Positions 1 to 11,153 of a DNA stretch of 60,000 nucleotides are shown piece after piece (position 1 is the first letter of the stretch; every line of letters starts with the position of its first letter). The notes under the pieces were generated by a model. That model was not told the DNA's origin. It was given only the letters and a program-made list of their open reading frames with translations, and searched no databases. The translations under genes and the position numbers were made by a program. Source of the DNA: Gnetum montanum (Eukaryota; Streptophyta; Gnetopsida; Gnetales; Gnetaceae); NCBI GenBank assembly GCA_015680685.1, contig MNCI01009594.1, positions 440,143-500,142 of the forward strand. The letters run 5' to 3'.

Positions 1-986
1 AAATTTTCTTCCGTTGCACTCTATTGTGATTGTCTATCTGTCCTCTCTACGCCCCTATTGGTGTAGATTGGTCTGCATTGTTAATCTCCCCGAGACCCTA
101 CATAGTAACCCAAATCATGCTATTCTCCACTATTTTTTTCTAAGTCCTTATTCTCTAAGCATAAAGAACATAGTTGGTGGAGAGCGTAGTTGGTGTGGAG
201 CATAGTCTCCATAGTTAGCCATTTTTCTACATTTTCACACTTAGTCATTTTTTTTAGCGATTTCCAAACTTAGCCATTTTCTGCTACCAACAAGCTTAGC
301 TATTTTTTTGCATTTTTCAAAGTTATCCATTTTTTGCAAATAGCAACTCTCACAACTCAATATACAAACATGCATTTAAATCAACCTTCCATATTAGTTT
401 CTAACATACTTAACACCTTCACCATCAACCCAAAGCATGTCATGCTTAGCCACAAATAATATAACTTTGTTTGTGCCAAGATCCAAGTAGGATTACCCAT
501 GTATAGCCTTGACTTAGAGGCAAAACAAGACTATAAATAAGTCCACTAGAATGGATGAGAGTACAAGCCTTCCTTATTCAACATAATCCCACTCATGAAG
601 TCTTATCACTAGTTATTGTCCCAACTCATCTATGCAAATGAGCATGATGTAGGGACTAACTACGAGGAAGCCTCACAAGAGGAGGAAGACTAGTCCAAGG
701 CCCACTCTAAATCTAAGAAACCCCTTTACACTGTCTTCCAACATTTACTCCATAGTTTGATAGCAAACGTGTTTACAAAACCTTATGCTCATGTAAGGGC
801 TACCTCCTAGCCCCAAACAATTTAGGCATCCTATGTCTCACCTCATTCATTGATGCCCTGGCATCAATCTAACTCATGTGCATGTGGCTTGCCTCAATCA
901 CTACATCCATATCATAGCCATCGCATCAACCACATTTTGTGTCTTTGGAACTAGTAATCCAACCCTAGGCTACATAGAAAATAGCC
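1..986 (+). pseudogene. gag: Element D leader and N-terminal gag remnant
   Basis: Bases 200-345 are a leader repeat of T-rich units (TTTTCACACTTAGYCATTTT type) like that of element C at 2850-3110. From about 360 the sequence aligns to the N-terminal gag of C (3115-3760): codons for NPNQ-like, then TxFVCAKIQ and a PLMKSYH-like stretch, with several stops. This N-terminal gag segment also matches the start of gag in element B (EQYNFIYAKVQ), so it is a family-specific gag N-terminus of unknown fold. It ends abruptly at 986, where element C begins. No CDS remains open. Bases 1-200 hold only leader-like AT-rich sequence with no gene I can support. Confidence 0.65.
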
Positions 987-2699
987 TGAAACACCACAAA
1001 ATTTTTAGATCTTGACATCTCAATTATAAGTTTTTCTAAGTTTCAAAACAATGGCACTTTGCCCAATTTTTTCTAAGTGTTTAGTGTAGTGAGCTCCAAC
1101 TGCCAGATTTGCAAAATTTTTCTAAGTGTCAGAACAAAGGTACTTTTGTAAATTTTTCTAAGTGTCAAAACTTGATAAATTTTTCTAAGTGTTGGTGCTA
1201 CGCTCCCTAGCATAGCCATCATAGCATGTATCAAGGCTTGTTTTGCAAAATTTTCTAAGTTTTAATAGTAGTTGCAATGAAAATTTTTCTATGTATTCTG
1301 CTATGCTCTCACTCTACCTACTACACTCTAGAGCATAGCTAACATAGAACACTTTTCAGTGGCCAATTTTACCTAAGTGTTAAGGAAGAAACTATCAAGC
1401 TAGCTCAACATGGAAGAGGCATTTGGTAGATTTTCTAACTCTTTAGGCTATTCCTCCTAGTACGCTCTAGAGCATAGCCAACATGGCAAGAACAAGGACT
1501 AAAATTTTTACCAAATTCTTCTAAATGTCCATGCTACACCTTGTTCCCAAGGATTTTCTCGTGTCGTATACATAACATGGGATGAGTGTAGTAACTAATG
1601 TCTCATGTCTTTCACGTAACATGGGACAATCATAGTAGCTAGCATCCCATGTCCTGCATGTAACATAGGACAAGTGTAGTAGCTAGTGTTTCATGTCCTA
1701 CGTGTAACACAAGACAAGCATAGCAGCTAACATCCCATGTTCCACACATAACAGAAGACAAATGTAGACACCAAAGTTAGAAAATTTTTAAACTTTTTCT
1801 AGTCGCCTCTGAGCTTAGAAACTTTTTTGAATTTTTCTTGTGGTCCCAACTACTGCACTACCATGTGGCACTCATTCCACAATTTAGGCTAACCCTAGTC
1901 CTATAAATACCCTTATGCCCCAAAGTTTCAGGGGGGCTTCCATTTTTTTTATTGGTTGGTAGTTGGCACTTGCATTGGGCATTTGACATTTTGGCATCTT
2001 GGCACTTAGCTCCATGGGCAAACAAGACCTAGAGAACACCACACCAACAGAGAGGCATAGTTGCACCACATGGTACACTATAGCCCTATTGCAACCCTAC
2101 AAAACACCAAACAACACATTGCAGTGGCCAACCTAGTAGGCACACTTCATCACAGCAAGCACTAGACTTCATAGCCTAATACCACTAAGACTATGACTAT
2201 GCTTCCACTATGCTTGTTGTACACTATGTACATTCTAAGATCATTTTGGAGTTAACTATACTCCCATTTGGGGTAGTGTTCCATTTCTCTTCCCCATTTC
2301 TAGCATTTTATTACATCTTTTCATACTTTTTCTTGCGTCATTACACTATACTATGCTTAGGTAGTAGTCTCCATAGGTTGACACCCTTGTTTTGGTCAAA
2401 ACCCTTGGCTATGATTGCCCCCATTTTGTGGCCATGCTATACACTTAGCATTATAAAACACTACTTTAACCATTAGCACCATTTTGTGTTGTTTACACTT
2501 GCATTTTAGCAAATCATGCCACCCCCTTGGTTGCACCCACTACCCCATTTTCAACCAACAAAGTCCCTATTCAATCGAAAAGACTGTTTAGGGTGTTCCA
2601 CGTCCATTTCCAATAAGGCCCTCATGCAAAGGTGGGGTTAAGGTTGTGTGTCCATTGATCCCTTGGTGATTCCAACCATCAACATTTTTAGTTGTTACA
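987..2699 (+). repeat. 5' LTR of element C
   Basis: Starts TGAAACACCACAAAATTT and ends GTTGTTACA, i.e. TG...CA termini, 1713 bp. It aligns along its whole length to the split 3' LTR (8587-9496 plus 40053-41019). U3 holds many copies of a TTTTTCTAAGTGT motif (about 1030-1560), TCTAGA-centred palindromes (about 1325-1345) and a 44-bp minisatellite (1560-1760). A TATA box lies at 1902-1908. No polypurine tract precedes it, as expected for a 5' LTR. Confidence 0.85.
1901..1911 (+). promoter_or_regulatory. TATA box of element C 5' LTR
   Basis: CTATAAATACC, 914 bp into the LTR; the same box stands at 40211-40220 in the 3' LTR and at matching places in A (39369-39378) and D (46945-46954, mutated to CAATAAATACC). 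Conservation across family LTRs supports it as the core promoter. Confidence 0.7.
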
Positions 2700-2705
2700 G
2701 TTTTT

Positions 2706-2724
2706 TGGTGCTAGAATAAGGGCC
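2706..2724 (+). other. Primer binding site of element C
   Basis: TGGTGCTAGAATAAGGGCC begins 6 bases after the LTR end. Elements B (minus, 32404-32422, TGGAACTAGAAGGATGGCC) and E (minus, 49198-49216, TAGAACTAGAAGGAGGGCC) have the same 19-mer with a few substitutions at the same distance from their LTRs. The three-way match outside the LTR is the evidence. The priming tRNA was not identified. Confidence 0.7.
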
Positions 2725-3114
2725 TTGCCATTTCCTTCTACATTTTTTGATTAGCACTTAAGCAAAATGCTAGATGCTTTGGAAAGCATAACAAGTTCTC
2801 AAAGCATGGAAAGCTCTAGTGAAGCGAGCATAGCACCAAATTTAGCCATTTTCAGCAACTTTCATACTTAGTATTTTTTTCTACATTTTCATACTTAGCA
2901 TTTTTTCTGCATTTTCATAATTAGCATTTTTTCTACATTTTCATACTTAGCATTTTTTTTTCATTTCATAATCAGATAAATATTCTATAATTTTACACTT
3001 AGTCAATTATTTTTTGTAGTTTCCATACTTAGCCATTTTTCAGCATTTTCACTTAGCCATTTTTCTACTATTGGCAGACTTAGTCATTTTTCTATAGTTT
3101 TTATAGTTAGCCAT
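2725..3114 (+). repeat. Element C leader with T-rich tandem repeats
   Basis: From about 2860 to 3110 the leader is built of 24-28 bp units of the form TTTTCATACTTAGCATTTTT, at least seven copies, increasingly divergent. The same repeat occupies the leader of element D (210-345). No ORF. Confidence 0.65.
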
Positions 3115-4674
3115 TTGTTGAAAATATCAACTCTCACAACCCAACTTGTGAGCATGAATCCAAATCAACCTTCCACATCAGTGTCTAACACATTTGACAC
3201 TAGGATCCACCCAAATCATGTTGCACTAAGTCATGAACAATACACTTTTGTTTGTGCCAAAATCCAAGCAAGACTACCAGTGGATCACCTCAACATAGAG
3301 GCAAAACAAAATTACGAATGAGTCCATCAGGATGGATGAGAGTACGACTCTACCTTGTTCGACATAATCCCACTCATGGAGTCCTACCACCAATTATTGT
3401 CTAAACTCATCCATGCAAATGAGCATGATATAGGAATAACCTATGAAGAAGTCTCATAGGAGGAAGAAGATGAATTTGAGGCCTACTCCAAATGTGAGAG
3501 CCCCCTCTACATTGTCTTCCAATAACCGCTCTCTAGTACAGCCCCTCCTTGGTTTGGTCCACCTGTCCTCTTTGAGATGTTGACAATGCTAATTCAACCT
3601 TTCTTGTAAGCACCCACTACATTTTTCCAACCTTATGTTCATGCATGGGCCACCTTACAACCCCAGAAAACTTAGGCATCCTATGTCCTGCTTGTATCAT
3701 TAGTGTCTACAACATCCATCCAACCCACTAGTATGTAGCCCAACTTGGTCACCACATCCATCCTTTAGCCAACACATCAACTAACCTTGTCTGATATGAC
3801 ATTAAACTAGTAATGACTATCCACTATAATGTTAAACTGACAACACCCATCCACTACAATAATAAATTGGCAAACTCCACAACCAACAATCCAATCCTAC
3901 ATTGTACGACCAATGTAAGCCTAGCCAATGCAACTATTTGCCATATCCCCAATCTTGGATTAGGCATTCCAACTAATCCAAAGCTTGATATAGAAGATCA
4001 GGTGACTCAAGGCTACCTCCTCCAACATCGTTAAGATGATGGAATTCAACTAGGATGATTCCATAAGTCCTATAGTACCACCTCTAACTCTCCCAACTAG
4101 GGTCTCGTTGCCTCAACTCACAAAGTACAATGGTGAAGGGGACACTAATGAACACTTGGTCACCTTTTGATCCAAGTGCCTGCTCCTTCAAGCCTTACCA
4201 CATGCCATCATGTACATGTTCCCCATTTCACTCACTAGAAAGGCCTTAGATTGGTATCATGTGCTACCTAAGGCCTGAATCTTTTCTTTGGAGGATCTCA
4301 TAATCCAATTTGTGACATGCTTTAGGTATAACCTAAAGCCTAAAGCAACCCTCAACCAGCTCATGCAGGTCAAGTAGGGGCCCTTAGACCCCATGCCAAA
4401 ATTCCACCAATGCTGGAACACTTCATTGAGTGAAATGCATGAACCCTTAGTAAAGATACACCTACTAGCCATCTTCAAGGGTGTAGTGAATGACTTCATC
4501 GAGTCCAAATTGTATTACCTAGCCTTGAAGTCTCTTAGCCAAACCTTTACCTGGACAAAGGGCATAGAGGAGGTAGCACAAGCTAGCAATGACCTAGCCT
4601 ATGTGGCCTATAGAAATCAACATGCACATAAGAAAAATGCAATAGTGAAAATAGTGGCTACAAGAACAAAATAA
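3115..4674 (+). pseudogene. gag: gag of element C (decayed)
   Basis: N-terminal segment 3115-3321 is open (includes EQYTFVCAKIQARLP) and continues with stops in the same frame. The capsid-like retrotransposon gag domain runs about 4086-4674: LTKYNGEGD, ALDWYHVLP, then MPKFHQCWN and GVVNDFIESKLYYLALKSLS, followed by a basic tail. These fit the Ty3/gypsy gag core (hydrophobic ...LxWYxxLP... and ...F...). About four in-frame stops remain. A stretch at 3813-3870 repeats a HYNVKLT/HYNNKLA unit that is the translated form of the TTAAACTGGCA minisatellite found downstream of integrase in A and B. No CCHC knuckle was seen. Product would be the structural protein of the particle; no longer functional. 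Confidence 0.75.
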
Positions 4675-4686
4675 ACCAACTAGGGC

Positions 4687-5527
4687 TTGACAGCTAAGAA
4701 GCCCAAGGCCCCAACTCACAAAGTTGAGAACTTTGGCACCAACATACCTACATTAGTAGGGGCTGCCCCAAGGCCCAACTTTGAATACAAGGACCACTCA
4801 AAGTATACACCACTACTGATGGAACCCTCTAAAATTCTAGAGCAACTCTGGAAAGATGGGAAAATCCAACACAAATAAGTATTAGAAATTTCCTGCCAAT
4901 GACATAATAAGTACTGTGAACTACTAAGGAACCCCACCTCAACAATACCAAATGAACCCTTAGTCCCACAATATTTCCAACTAGACCAATACTATCATTA
5001 CCACCAATTGTATGGTCATAGTATAGACAACTATAATTCTTTATATGATGACCTAAAAAGAATGATAGAATGGAACCAACTAGTGCTCGAAGCAATGAGC
5101 CAATTCATTGTAGACAATGCCCCCTATGTCATAAACTCCATTAGCATAGGTGGAAAGTCTAAACCTGTGCAACAACCTTTTGTGATTCATGTGTCTCCTA
5201 GCAAGGAAAGGATTCCCTTAGCCTCCATAAGCAATAGGCCTTCCTTTATTATCAAAGTGCAACCTCAAGCACTCACAACATCCTTTGTGGTGAAGGTCCC
5301 ACATCAACTATCTACTAAGATGTTAAATTGGCATGACACAACAACAAAAACTATTAATAAACCTTTTGTCATCAAGGTGCCACAACAAGTTGGCCCCATA
5401 ATAACTCTTGAATCATCATTTGTTATAAGGGTGTCACAATGTGATGGCCCCTCACCTACCCAAAGCCCAATAGTCGGAAAAGTCTCGGTCCCTCCTCCTT
5501 CAAGGGCCAACCCCACTAGCAACTAGA
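4687..5527 (+). pseudogene. gag-pro linker with repeated FVIKVP motifs (element C)
   Basis: The open stretch 5008-5526 (172 codons) encodes a low-complexity linker with the motif FVI[KR]V repeated: PFVIHVSP, SFIIKVQP, SFVVKVPH, PFVIKVPQ and SFVIRVSQ, spaced about 20-40 residues. The upstream part (4687-4878) carries FEYKDHSKYTPLLMEPS, which B also has as FEHKDCSKYTPLPLKPS (29730-30077, minus). The linker lies between capsid and protease in B, C and D. Function is unknown; the spacing would suit a processing or binding motif, but that is inference. Confidence 0.6.
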
Positions 5528-5569
5528 GTAGGCCTACCAAATGATAATACAAGAGGATGAATGAGCTTC

Positions 5570-6510
5570 TCACAACCCCCATGGATAAAGAAGAGGTCAT
5601 AACCAGTAAGCAACAACCAAATAGTGGGGTCCCTAGCCCAAAGCAAACCAAGCAACCCAATCCCAAGTCCCCTCCATAAGAGATTTATCTCTTAAGCTAC
5701 ATGGAGGAAGTCAAGGCCAACACAATGGTTGACAATAAGGACTTTGTAGCTACAGTAACCCAAGTGAAACAAAGGCTCAAGAAAAATAACATAACATTAA
5801 GCTTGTATGACCTGGTCATGACGTCACCTGCTTGCTGCCAAGCATTGGCCCAGATGTTGGCCTCGATTATTGTTATGAAGGACATCCCTATAGATGAGGC
5901 ATCCATCCGTGCAACAATATTACCACCTACACCATAGGAATCAAGTTCAACATCCCTAGCATTTCATGACAATGTAGTCAAGGTCAACCCCAAATAAAGA
6001 AAGGTCACTTTAGCTCCATTTTAAATTAGCATATGTGTTGGGTAGTGTATCATCCAAAGAGTGCATGTTGATGATGGTACAACGAGAAACATAGTCCTAT
6101 ACTCCATCATCAACAAGTTAGGCTTGGTAGACAAAATTAGGCCAACCAAAATCATATGTCTAAAATCCTTCAACAGATCACGTGTCACCCTTACCGGTAC
6201 AATTAACATAGCCTTCATGGAAAGAGAGAAATTACCCATAAGTCTAGATTTCATTTTCATAGAGGATATGCTAGGATTTAACCTGATCCTAGGCAGGCCT
6301 TGGCTAGCCCAACTACAAGTTGTCTCCTCTCCCATCTACCAAAATGTCCACCTTCCATATGAAGGTGGTCAAATTATCATCCATGGTGATAATGCCTCCC
6401 CTCTAGCTATACATAATGTAGACATGGAGAAAATGTTGGAGGTGGAGTTTCTTGGTGATACACCTAAAGCAACCAATGTAATGCCTAAGGCTAAGACACA
6501 CAAATGAGTG
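5570..6510 (+). pseudogene. pro: Retroelement aspartic protease, element C
   Basis: The open part 6061-6507 encodes HVDDGTTRNIV near the start and ILGRPWLAQL about 75 residues later: the active-site Asp loop and the ILGRxWL segment of retropepsin-like proteases. The loop reads D-D-G, where D-[TSG]-G is usual, and the same D-D-G is in elements B and D. Upstream 5701-5937 (open) is the gag-pro connector (KDFVATVTQVKQRL, then LASIIVMKDIPIDEASI), conserved in D (42940-43140) and B (28734-28988). The protease would process the polyprotein in the particle. The upstream connector has stops, so the gene is broken. Confidence 0.75.
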
Positions 6511-8571
6511 GTTGAAGCCAACAACCTTGTAGAGGATCTTAAGCCTTGCACACCTTCTAATCCATGCCTAGTTAGGAAGTAACTGTATGACCAAGACTTT
6601 GCCTTGATCAGAAACACACTAAGCACCTACTTACCCCTTCCCTTCATGGTCCATGCATTTTTGGTTTTTTCTTGTATTACATTTGTTCATGCATTTACAT
6701 TTCACCTACTTACTTAGTTTACACACTGCTTCACTTTGTTTGCACATTTCTACTTTGTTTACACTTCCATTCAATTAGCTCACACATTGCATTTAAAAAA
6801 CATCAAAAACACATAAAAATCATAGAACTAAAACTATAAAAAACATGTGCTTAAAATGGCCTTAAACTAGCAATGGACCAAAATGACCCAAAACTAGCAA
6901 CACTCGATGGTGCAAAAGGCCTTAAACTAGCCCACAGCCTAGAACGACCTAAAAATACTACTTTTTCCATTTCTTTCCTTTGATTCATGCATTTTTACTC
7001 TATTTAAAATAGGTGCTACTTGATTTTGTTTCTCTAGTTGATTTTTATATGATCTTATAAGCAAACAACATGACTACACATGCAGCATCACACCTCACAC
7101 AAGCAAGGTAAGTACTCCTCTGGCATGAAGAAAAAACTGGCACAGGTAGTATACTATAACTAAAAACTAGAATAGATTATCCTTAAATCAAGATGTTAAA
7201 CTAGCACAACACCCATCATCTACTACAACATTAAATTGACACCTCGTAGTCTGCCAAGACCTTAAACTACATTCATAGTCTACTAGGACTTTAAACTAGC
7301 ATGTTGCTGATTTGTTCAAGAACTTTTCATTGGTGAAACCCTTTGGGCACTCATAGCATCATCACCTCCCCCCATTCTACTAATATTTTGGAGCACCTTC
7401 CATCAGTGTGACCTTTAGAGGACTTGCAATAGCATTACCTCCTCCCATTCTACTAATCTTTTGGAGCACCTACCATCAATGCAACCTTTGGAAGACTCAT
7501 AGCATCATTGCCCTAGCACTTTCATTGGCTTCTTGAGCACTTGCAACTAGTACAACATTTGACACATTTGCAGCATCTTCGCATCTAGCTCTTGTAGCAT
7601 TTTCACATTTGGCATTTGCATTTGCATTCATGTTGTGTTGTTTTCTTATCTTCTAGAAGTTGTGTTTGCAGGATGAAGCCCTAGAGATGGTCATGCAAAG
7701 ATGCATCTCATTGTAGCAACAAGTTGCCACATTTCTTTGATGTGCATGATTGGGATATAAAAATTGCTCAAGAGTGCACATCCCTCTCCATCTCATTCTA
7801 GCCTATGCACATTCACTCTCACATTCCCATACCTTCTTGCATTTCCCGCATTCCCCTACATGCAAACCCTTTCATGCATACATACTATAAATGCACATGG
7901 CATTATCTTCATGTCAATCATAGAACCCATGGTGAACGTAATGTAACTCATCCCATAGGGAGCCTCTATTGACTAGTCAAAGTCCAACCAGATGTCATAC
8001 AACTCATCTTTGGAAGGAAACACCTGTTCTATAGATGTGACACAGTTGCATCAAAATAAAGTCCATCTAATCAATGGCCAACTTGTAGTTAGCATTTAAT
8101 AGTAAGCCAAACCCAAAAGAGTTTCACCTCATAGCAAAGTAAAAAAGCAAAGAAAAATTGTAAAACATGAGAAAAAAGGAGAATGAGTAAAAGCACATCC
8201 CCAAGGAAATTTACAATGTTGTAGCTTCACAACCAGCCCAGCCTTATATCGACTTTGACTCTCTCATGATCACTTTGATGAGAGGTCAATGTTTTAGGGG
8301 CAACCCACTTCATGTCATGCTCACTGTTAGATGTGCTAACTTTGCATCTTACATCAAGATATATTGTTTGCATTTTATTTTCTCTACTTGCATTTCATCT
8401 CCCTAGAAGATTGCCTACACCCCTTGCCCTCAACATATCCTTACCCACAACACTCCTGAATGTGGTGGAATTACGCCTAATATTGTATCGACAAGTGATG
8501 TTGGTGCCATGTTTGCTATGGTGTTTTGCAATTCTTTGTCAATGTCTCTTAGGCCACTCCTCTAGATTTCA
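6511..8571 (+). other. 3' noncoding block of element C, RT/INT absent
   Basis: No ORF of meaning. It begins with a T-rich stretch (6650-6780), then TTAAACTAGCA-type minisatellite (about 6830-6960 and 7190-7320). A segment at 7005-7075 (GATAGGTGCTACTTGATTTT) also stands just upstream of RT in A (14578-14640), so the pol gene appears cut out right after it. From 7660 on (GCAGGATGAAGCC) the block matches the region before the 3' LTR of A (37255-) and D (45065-). An A-rich purine stretch lies at 8136-8190. Confidence 0.65.
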
Positions 8572-8586
8572 ACTAAGAGGGGCCAT
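8572..8586 (+). other. Polypurine tract of element C
   Basis: CTAAGAGGGGCCATT directly before the 3' LTR. Counterparts stand before the 3' LTRs of A (AAAGAGGGGCCAT), D (AAAGAGGGACCAA) and B (minus, AAAGAGGGGCTAA). Absence from the front of the 5' LTRs at 987 and 9497 separates the two LTR roles. Confidence 0.75.
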
Positions 8587-9496
8587 TCAAACACCACAAA
8601 ATTTTGGGTCTCAACACCTTGACTAAAAATTTGGCTAAGTATCAAAATGATGGCACTTTGCCCAAATTTTTCTAAGTGTTTAGTGTAGTTAGCTCCAACT
8701 GCCAAATTTGCAAAATTTCTGTAAGTGTTAGAATGATGGCACTTTCTACAAATTTGTCTAAGTGTCAAGACTTAGAAAATTTTTCTAAGTGTTGGTACTA
8801 CGCTTTCTAGTGTAGCTAGCATTGCATGCATCAAGGCCTCCTTTGCAAAATTTTTCCAAGTGTTATAATGATGGCACTTTCTACAAATTTGTCTAAGTAT
8901 CAAAACTTGGCAAATTTTTCTAACTGTTGGTGCTACGCTTCCCAGCATAGCATGCATCAAGGCCTATTTTGCAAAATTTTCTAAGTATCACTAGTAGTTG
9001 CAATGAAAATATTTCTAAGTGTTCTACTACACTCTCACTTTTCTTGCTACACTCTAGAGCATAGCTAGCATAGCACATTCTTCAATGGCCAGTTTTGCCT
9101 AAGTGTCAAGTTAGCTTAGCATGGAAGAGACATTTGGTAGATTTTCTAACTCTTAAGGCTACCCCTTCTGCTACACTCCAAAGCATAGCTAGAGTAGCAA
9201 GAACAAAGACTGCAACTTTTACTAGATTCTTCTAAGTATCCATGCTATACCTTGTCCCCAAGGAGTGTCCTATGTCTCACATGTAACATGGGATGAGTGT
9301 AGTAGCCAATGTTCCATGTCCCACACATAACATAGGATGAGTGTAGCAACTAGTGTCCCATGTCCCTCATCTAACATAGGATGAGCATAATATCCAGCAT
9401 CCCATGTCCTACACATAACATGGGATAAGAGTAGTAGCTAGTTTCCCATGTCTTGTGCATAACATGGGACGAGTGTAGTAGCTAGTGTCTCATGTC
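8587..9496 (+). repeat. 3' LTR of element C, first part
   Basis: Aligns to 987 onward in the 5' LTR; the start is TC instead of TG (mutated). It ends at 9496 inside the 44-bp minisatellite, where element A begins. The last five bases, atgtc (9492-9496), are the target site of A. At least five minisatellite units lie here (about 9258-9496), more than the corresponding part of the 5' LTR. Confidence 0.82.
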
Positions 9497-11153
9497 TGAA
9501 ACACCACCAATTTTGGGCTCCAATAGTTCAATGGTAGATTTTTCTAAGTGTTAAAAATTTGGCAAAATTTTTCTAAGTTTGGTGTTACACTCTGCAATGT
9601 AGATAGCATAGCACACTTGAAGTCCTATTTTTTTGCAACATGTTTTCAAAGTCTACCTATTACACTCCCCAGCATGGCTAGTGTAAAACACACTTCCATG
9701 GACAATCTAAACAAATGTTAAGCTAGAAGCAGTCAATGGTTTCTTGGGATGAACCAAATAGTTTGGAAAATTTTCTATCTACTAGATTGTCAAGCCTACT
9801 ATGCTCTCCAGTGTACCAAGCTTGACACATGTCCCAGTTGCCAGTTCACCCAAGTACTAGGCAAGAGTATGTCAAAAGTGCTCAGGCTAGAAAAAATAAT
9901 TTGGAAACTTTTCTATCTCTTAGGCTACTATGCTTTGCTATGTTGCATAGTGTAGCAAGCTTGACATAGGTTCTCATGGCCTAATTTTTTCTAAGTGTTG
10001 GACAAGGATCTATCAAGCTAGCTTGACATGGACGATGAATTTGGTAATTTTCTAACTTCTGACACTACCTATCCTCCTACACCTTAGAGTATGGTTAGTG
10101 TGCCATGAAGAAGCATTACAAATTTCATCAAAATTTGTCAAAGCATTCATGCTATGCTCTACTATGCTATGTAGCATAGCCAATGTGACAAGTGTGGCAA
10201 TTCAAAATTTGCAAAATTTTACTAAAGTGTTCTTACTATACTCTACTATGTTGGGTAGTGTAGCCAACTTAACACCAAGAAAATGCCTTTGACAGCATCC
10301 AGAAGCCTCTAGAATTTTCCATTGACCTTCATCTCAACTTTGACATCGCTCCAGTGGCCAAGATCAGCAATTTGCATTTATTTTGCTCCCCCCATTAATT
10401 CCCAAAATTGTCCCTATGCTTGACCCTTCTCAAAAGAGGGGGAAGACGTAGTCTTGGACTGTAGTCTCCAAGTTGCATTGTTTTGAAACTACTTGTAGGA
10501 ATGTGGCAGTCTCTCAAACTCTGGAACATGTAGTCCAAGGAGTGTGGTCATAGTTTGATAGTCTCTAGGATTCCTATTCCTATCATGCAAAGCATGACAT
10601 TTTTTTACAACGATCGTAACATGTCAGTGTGACCTATCTACGCTCATGCCACATGGCACCCATACTACATGGCATCTAATCTATGTTTCAAGCCAAACCT
10701 AACCCTATAGATACCACAACATTTATTACTTTAGTGGTGGGGAAAATTAGAATAGAATTAAGCATTCAAGCATTTCAAGCAACTCTATTGCTCCTACACC
10801 TGGGCACTCAATCTTCATACCTTGGCAAGAATAGTGAAGCAATCTTCCCTTACACCCATAGAGTGTGATGACAGCCAACCTAGTAGGTCTAGCCTTCCTT
10901 GTAGTTGCTAGCACCATGTCCTAGATGTCCTAGAGACTATGACCACACCATTACATTGGCACTATGCCTATCTAACACCACATATAATTTTCACATCTTA
11001 TTGAAGCAAAAGTTACACTCCAAAGTTTTTGGGTGATGCATTTCTCTACTCTCAAACATTTTTTTCATTTTTTTCTTAGCATTTGTTTCCAATTATTAGC
11101 ATAAATATTGCATTTCCTTGTTCTTAGTATTCACATGTTTATGTTGCTATTTA
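9497..11153 (+). repeat. 5' LTR of element A, 3' end deleted
   Basis: Aligns to 38163-39818 of the 3' LTR (TTTTTCTAAGTGT motif repeats, GTAGTCTTGGA segment at 10452, TATA box mutated to TATAGATA at 10706). Similarity stops at about 11153, after CATGTTTATGTTGCTATTTAC. The final 230 bp of the LTR are missing and the coding strand of the antisense gene begins directly. Confidence 0.8.

Noticed and set aside
5008-5526. A 172-codon open frame as a possible host gene
   Set aside because: It aligns to the linker between gag and protease in elements B and D and lies in frame with the gag-pro remnants of C.
9258-9496. Regular repeats with dyads as a CRISPR-like array
   Set aside because: Units abut without distinct spacers and the array is inside a plant LTR present in two copies.
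9497-11153. LTR at 9497 as a solo LTR
   Set aside because: Its partner at 38163-40047 has a PPT in front, and 5-bp flanks on both sides nearly match.
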